Source of the DNA: Frankiaceae bacterium
GTDB taxonomy: Bacteria; Actinomycetota; Actinomycetes; JAVEEJ01
DNA: 14,385 bases
Direction: 5' to 3'
NCBI GenBank assembly: GCA_030840515.1
Contig: JAVEEJ010000043.1
Span: 1 to 14,385, forward strand
Position 1 is the stretch's first letter; every line of letters begins with the position of its first letter. The notes under the pieces were generated by a model. The model did not search any database and was not told the DNA's origin. It worked only from the letters and a program-made list of their open reading frames with translations. The position numbers were made by a program, and so were the translations under genes. This document shows positions 12,732-14,385 of this stretch, one piece after another.

Positions 12732-14385
12732 ATGCCGAGGCAATATGGGTACGTCGTGAGGAGGTCCCCTCCGGCGTGGTCCAGCGTCCGCCGGGAGGTC
12801 GAGTTGCTCAAGGGCGACCTCGCGGCAACACCTCTGGTGGAGGTGCTCCGGACCCTCGCCGACGAGGGCGCTACCGGCTGCCTTCGCGTCAGTGACGTCG
12901 AGGGGGAAGAGGCCTCGGTCTACGTCAAGGGCGGGTTCATCTACTCGGTCGCCGTGCCCGGTCGACGTCCTCAGCTCGGCGCCCGCCTCGTGTCGTCCGG
13001 TGCCCTGGCCCCTGAGGCTCTGGCCGAGGCGCTGGAGGCCCAGCGCGACGAGCTGCAGGGCTGGCGACTCGGAGAGCTCCTGGTCCACCTCGGATTCGTC
13101 GAGCAGACGGTGGTCGAGGCATTCGTCACTGAGCAGCTGCGCGACGGGATCACCGACCTCCTGCGCTGGCAGGACGGGCGCTGGCGCTTCCGCAAGAACG
13201 ACAAGACCCGCGAGGACGTCGCCCCGCCGATGGCGATCGACGAGCTGCTCGCCGCCGTCGAAGAGCGCGAGGGCGAGTGGGCCGGGATCCTGCAGGAGGT
13301 CCACGCCCCGACCGCGATCCCGGTGCTCTCCACGCGCGGGACCGCCTCTCCCGAGATGATGCTCGACGGTGACTCGTGGTCGCTGCTGTGCAAGATCGAC
13401 GGTGAGCGCTCGATCGCCGAGCTGGCCCGCGACGCCGGGCTGACCCTGTTCGAAGCCGGTCGGGTCGTCGTCGCGCTCGTCCAGGCCGGGCTCGTCGACG
13501 TGGAGGAGACGGTCGAGCCCGCGCTCAGTGTCGTCACCGGTCCTGAGCCGGTCACGACGACAGCGGTCGAGGAGGACCAGCAGGAGCCGCCGGCCGACAT
13601 GGCCATGCGCCTCGCTGCTGCGTTCAGCACTCCCGAGGAGCCCGCCCAGGACATCGCCGAGCCGGTCCCGGCTGAGCCGTACGAGGCGTTGGCCGAGGCC
13701 GCCGCGACGAGCGACATGTCGGAGATCGCGGCCCTGGTCACCGAGGCCGTCCTGAGTTCGCCGGCTGCGGTGGGTGGCGACCCGCGCGACGAGCTGTCGG
13801 CCTCGATCGCCCGGGTATCCGCCGCCCTGTCGGACCTGCTGGGCAGCTCGCCCGCGCAGCAGGGACAGGACGTCTTCGACCTGCCGCCAGGGCTGCGCAA
13901 GCCGCCGAAGCCCGCTCCGTCGTCCCGTACGAAGAAGCGCACCGCCGATGACGAGCGTCGCGACCGGCTGCGGGCGGCTGCCGCGGCCGAGCTCGCATCC
14001 GCGCACGCCGAGGCTGAGGCAGGTCGCAGCCAGGGCAACGGCAGCCTGGCAGATGTGGTCTCGCTGGACTCGCGCCGCCACGAGCGTGCCGACGAAGCCG
14101 ACGGCGCTGCGCTTGAGGCTGAGCGGGTCGCCGCGGAAGAAGAGGCCGCCCGGCTCGAAGCAGAGCGCGCTGAAGCCGAGCGGATTGCTGCAGAGGAAGA
14201 GGCCGCCCGGCTCGAAGCAGAGCGCCTGGAAGCGGAGCGCATTGCTGCAGAAGAAGAGGCCGCCCGGCTCGAAGCAGAGCGCCTGGAAGCGGAGCACGCC
14301 GAAGCCGAGCGGATTGCTGCGGAGGAGGAGGCTGCGCGGCTCGAGGCCGAGCGGGTCGCCGCCGAGGCAGAGGCTGCGCGCCTCG
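12732..14385 (+). CDS. DUF4388 protein with long Glu/Ala-rich coiled-coil region (3' end outside window)
   Basis: An open frame runs from ATG 12732 to the window end without a stop (551 codons visible). Residues about 26-165 (LLKGDLAATPLVEVLRTLAD onward, with GFVEQTVVEAFVTEQLRDGI and RWRFRKND) match DUF4388, a module found in signalling proteins of actinobacteria and of gliding or Thermus-type bacteria. Residues 214-258 (WSLLCKIDGERSIAELARDA) look like a small winged-helix domain. A Pro/Glu-rich linker and a basic patch (about 390-415) follow, then from about 448 a heptad-like helix of Glu, Ala, Arg and Leu. There is no signal peptide or membrane segment. Start is uncertain: ATG 12732 is preceded by GTGGGG at 12719-12724; GTG 12756 and TTG 12804 (GGGAGG at 12793-12798) are alternatives, the last placing DUF4388 at the very N-terminus. 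Function unknown; a scaffold or polarity role is inference. Confidence 0.82.
   Translation, partial: MPRQYGYVVRRSPPAWSSVRREVELLKGDLAATPLVEVLRTLADEGATGCLRVSDVEGEEASVYVKGGFIYSVAVPGRRPQLGARLVSSGALAPEALAEALEAQRDELQGWRLGELLVHLGFVEQTVVEAFVTEQLRDGITDLLRWQDGRWRFRKNDKTREDVAPPMAIDELLAAVEEREGEWAGILQEVHAPTAIPVLSTRGTASPEMMLDGDSWSLLCKIDGERSIAELARDAGLTLFEAGRVVVALVQAGLVDVEETVEPALSVVTGPEPVTTTAVEEDQQEPPADMAMRLAAAFSTPEEPAQDIAEPVPAEPYEALAEAAATSDMSEIAALVTEAVLSSPAAVGGDPRDELSASIARVSAALSDLLGSSPAQQGQDVFDLPPGLRKPPKPAPSSRTKKRTADDERRDRLRAAAAAELASAHAEAEAGRSQGNGSLADVVSLDSRRHERADEADGAALEAERVAAEEEAARLEAERAEAERIAAEEEAARLEAERLEAERIAAEEEAARLEAERLEAEHAEAERIAAEEEAARLEAERVAAEAEAARL
14139..14385 (+). repeat. tandem 57-bp repeat coding a 19-residue coiled-coil unit
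   Basis: GAAGAGGCCGCCCGGCTCGA begins at 14139, 14196 and 14253, exactly 57 bp apart, and a diverged copy begins at 14325 (72 bp later). Each unit codes for EEEAARLEAER followed by xEAERIAA; the third unit has five extra residues. The near identity of the copies points to recent duplication, and the array continues past the window. Confidence 0.85.

Noticed and set aside
12714..14297. Long minus-strand open frame (527 codons) with repeated LCFEPGGLF-like segments, and a second overlapping one at 12971-14242
   Set aside because: The apparent repeats are only the antisense reading of the plus-strand EEEAARLEAER coiled-coil array. The plus-strand frame carries DUF4388 motifs and the proper codon pattern.

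Overview
The window is high-GC, densely packed DNA from an actinobacterium. GTG starts, stop/start overlaps, two apparently leaderless promoters and several actinobacteria-typical families (DUF2516, HbhA-like, RsiG-like) point there; a Nocardioides-like relative is my inference, not something the sequence proves. No RNA gene, CRISPR array, transposase or phage gene was seen. 

Layout. (1) 1-4264, + strand: a catabolic run made of the tail of a fumarylacetoacetate-hydrolase-family enzyme, an alpha/beta hydrolase, a phenylacetate-CoA-ligase-like enzyme and two short-chain dehydrogenases, the last two coupled by a TGATG overlap. (2) 4268-5510, + strand: a SAM-dependent methyltransferase and a small helical protein of unknown function follow almost without gaps. 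(3) 5507-6421, - strand: a two-domain universal stress protein, then a 173-bp divergent spacer with nested inverted repeats and a + strand GNAT acetyltransferase (6595-7119). (4) 7116-9413, - strand: an XRE-type regulator, an HbhA-like Lys/Ala-rich coiled-coil protein, an aldo/keto reductase and a DUF2516 membrane protein. Apart from the reductase this matches the mycobacterial order Rv0474-hbhA-Rv0476. A 13-bp perfect hairpin and a leaderless promoter split the run before the reductase. (5) 9530-10216, + strand: a secreted cyclophilin-type prolyl isomerase, divergent from the regulator. Their shared spacer holds two copies of GTGCTAGCA 22 bp apart, placed around the regulator's -35 box. (6) 10218-12560, - strand: an operon BKACE (DUF849) enzyme -> RsiG-like c-di-GMP-dependent anti-sigma factor -> R. 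etli-type asparaginase, with 1-bp spacing and a 1-bp overlap. (7) 12732 to the end, + strand: a DUF4388 protein with a winged-helix-like segment and a long Glu/Ala/Arg heptad-like helix built from 19-residue repeats; it runs off the window. 

The most notable items are the RsiG-like protein, which carries both copies of the E(X)3S(X)2R(X)3Q(X)3D c-di-GMP signature and sits between two metabolic enzymes; the candidate autoregulatory operator of the XRE regulator; and the remodelled HbhA locus, in which the basic Lys-rich tail is strongest on the regulator rather than on the HbhA-like protein.
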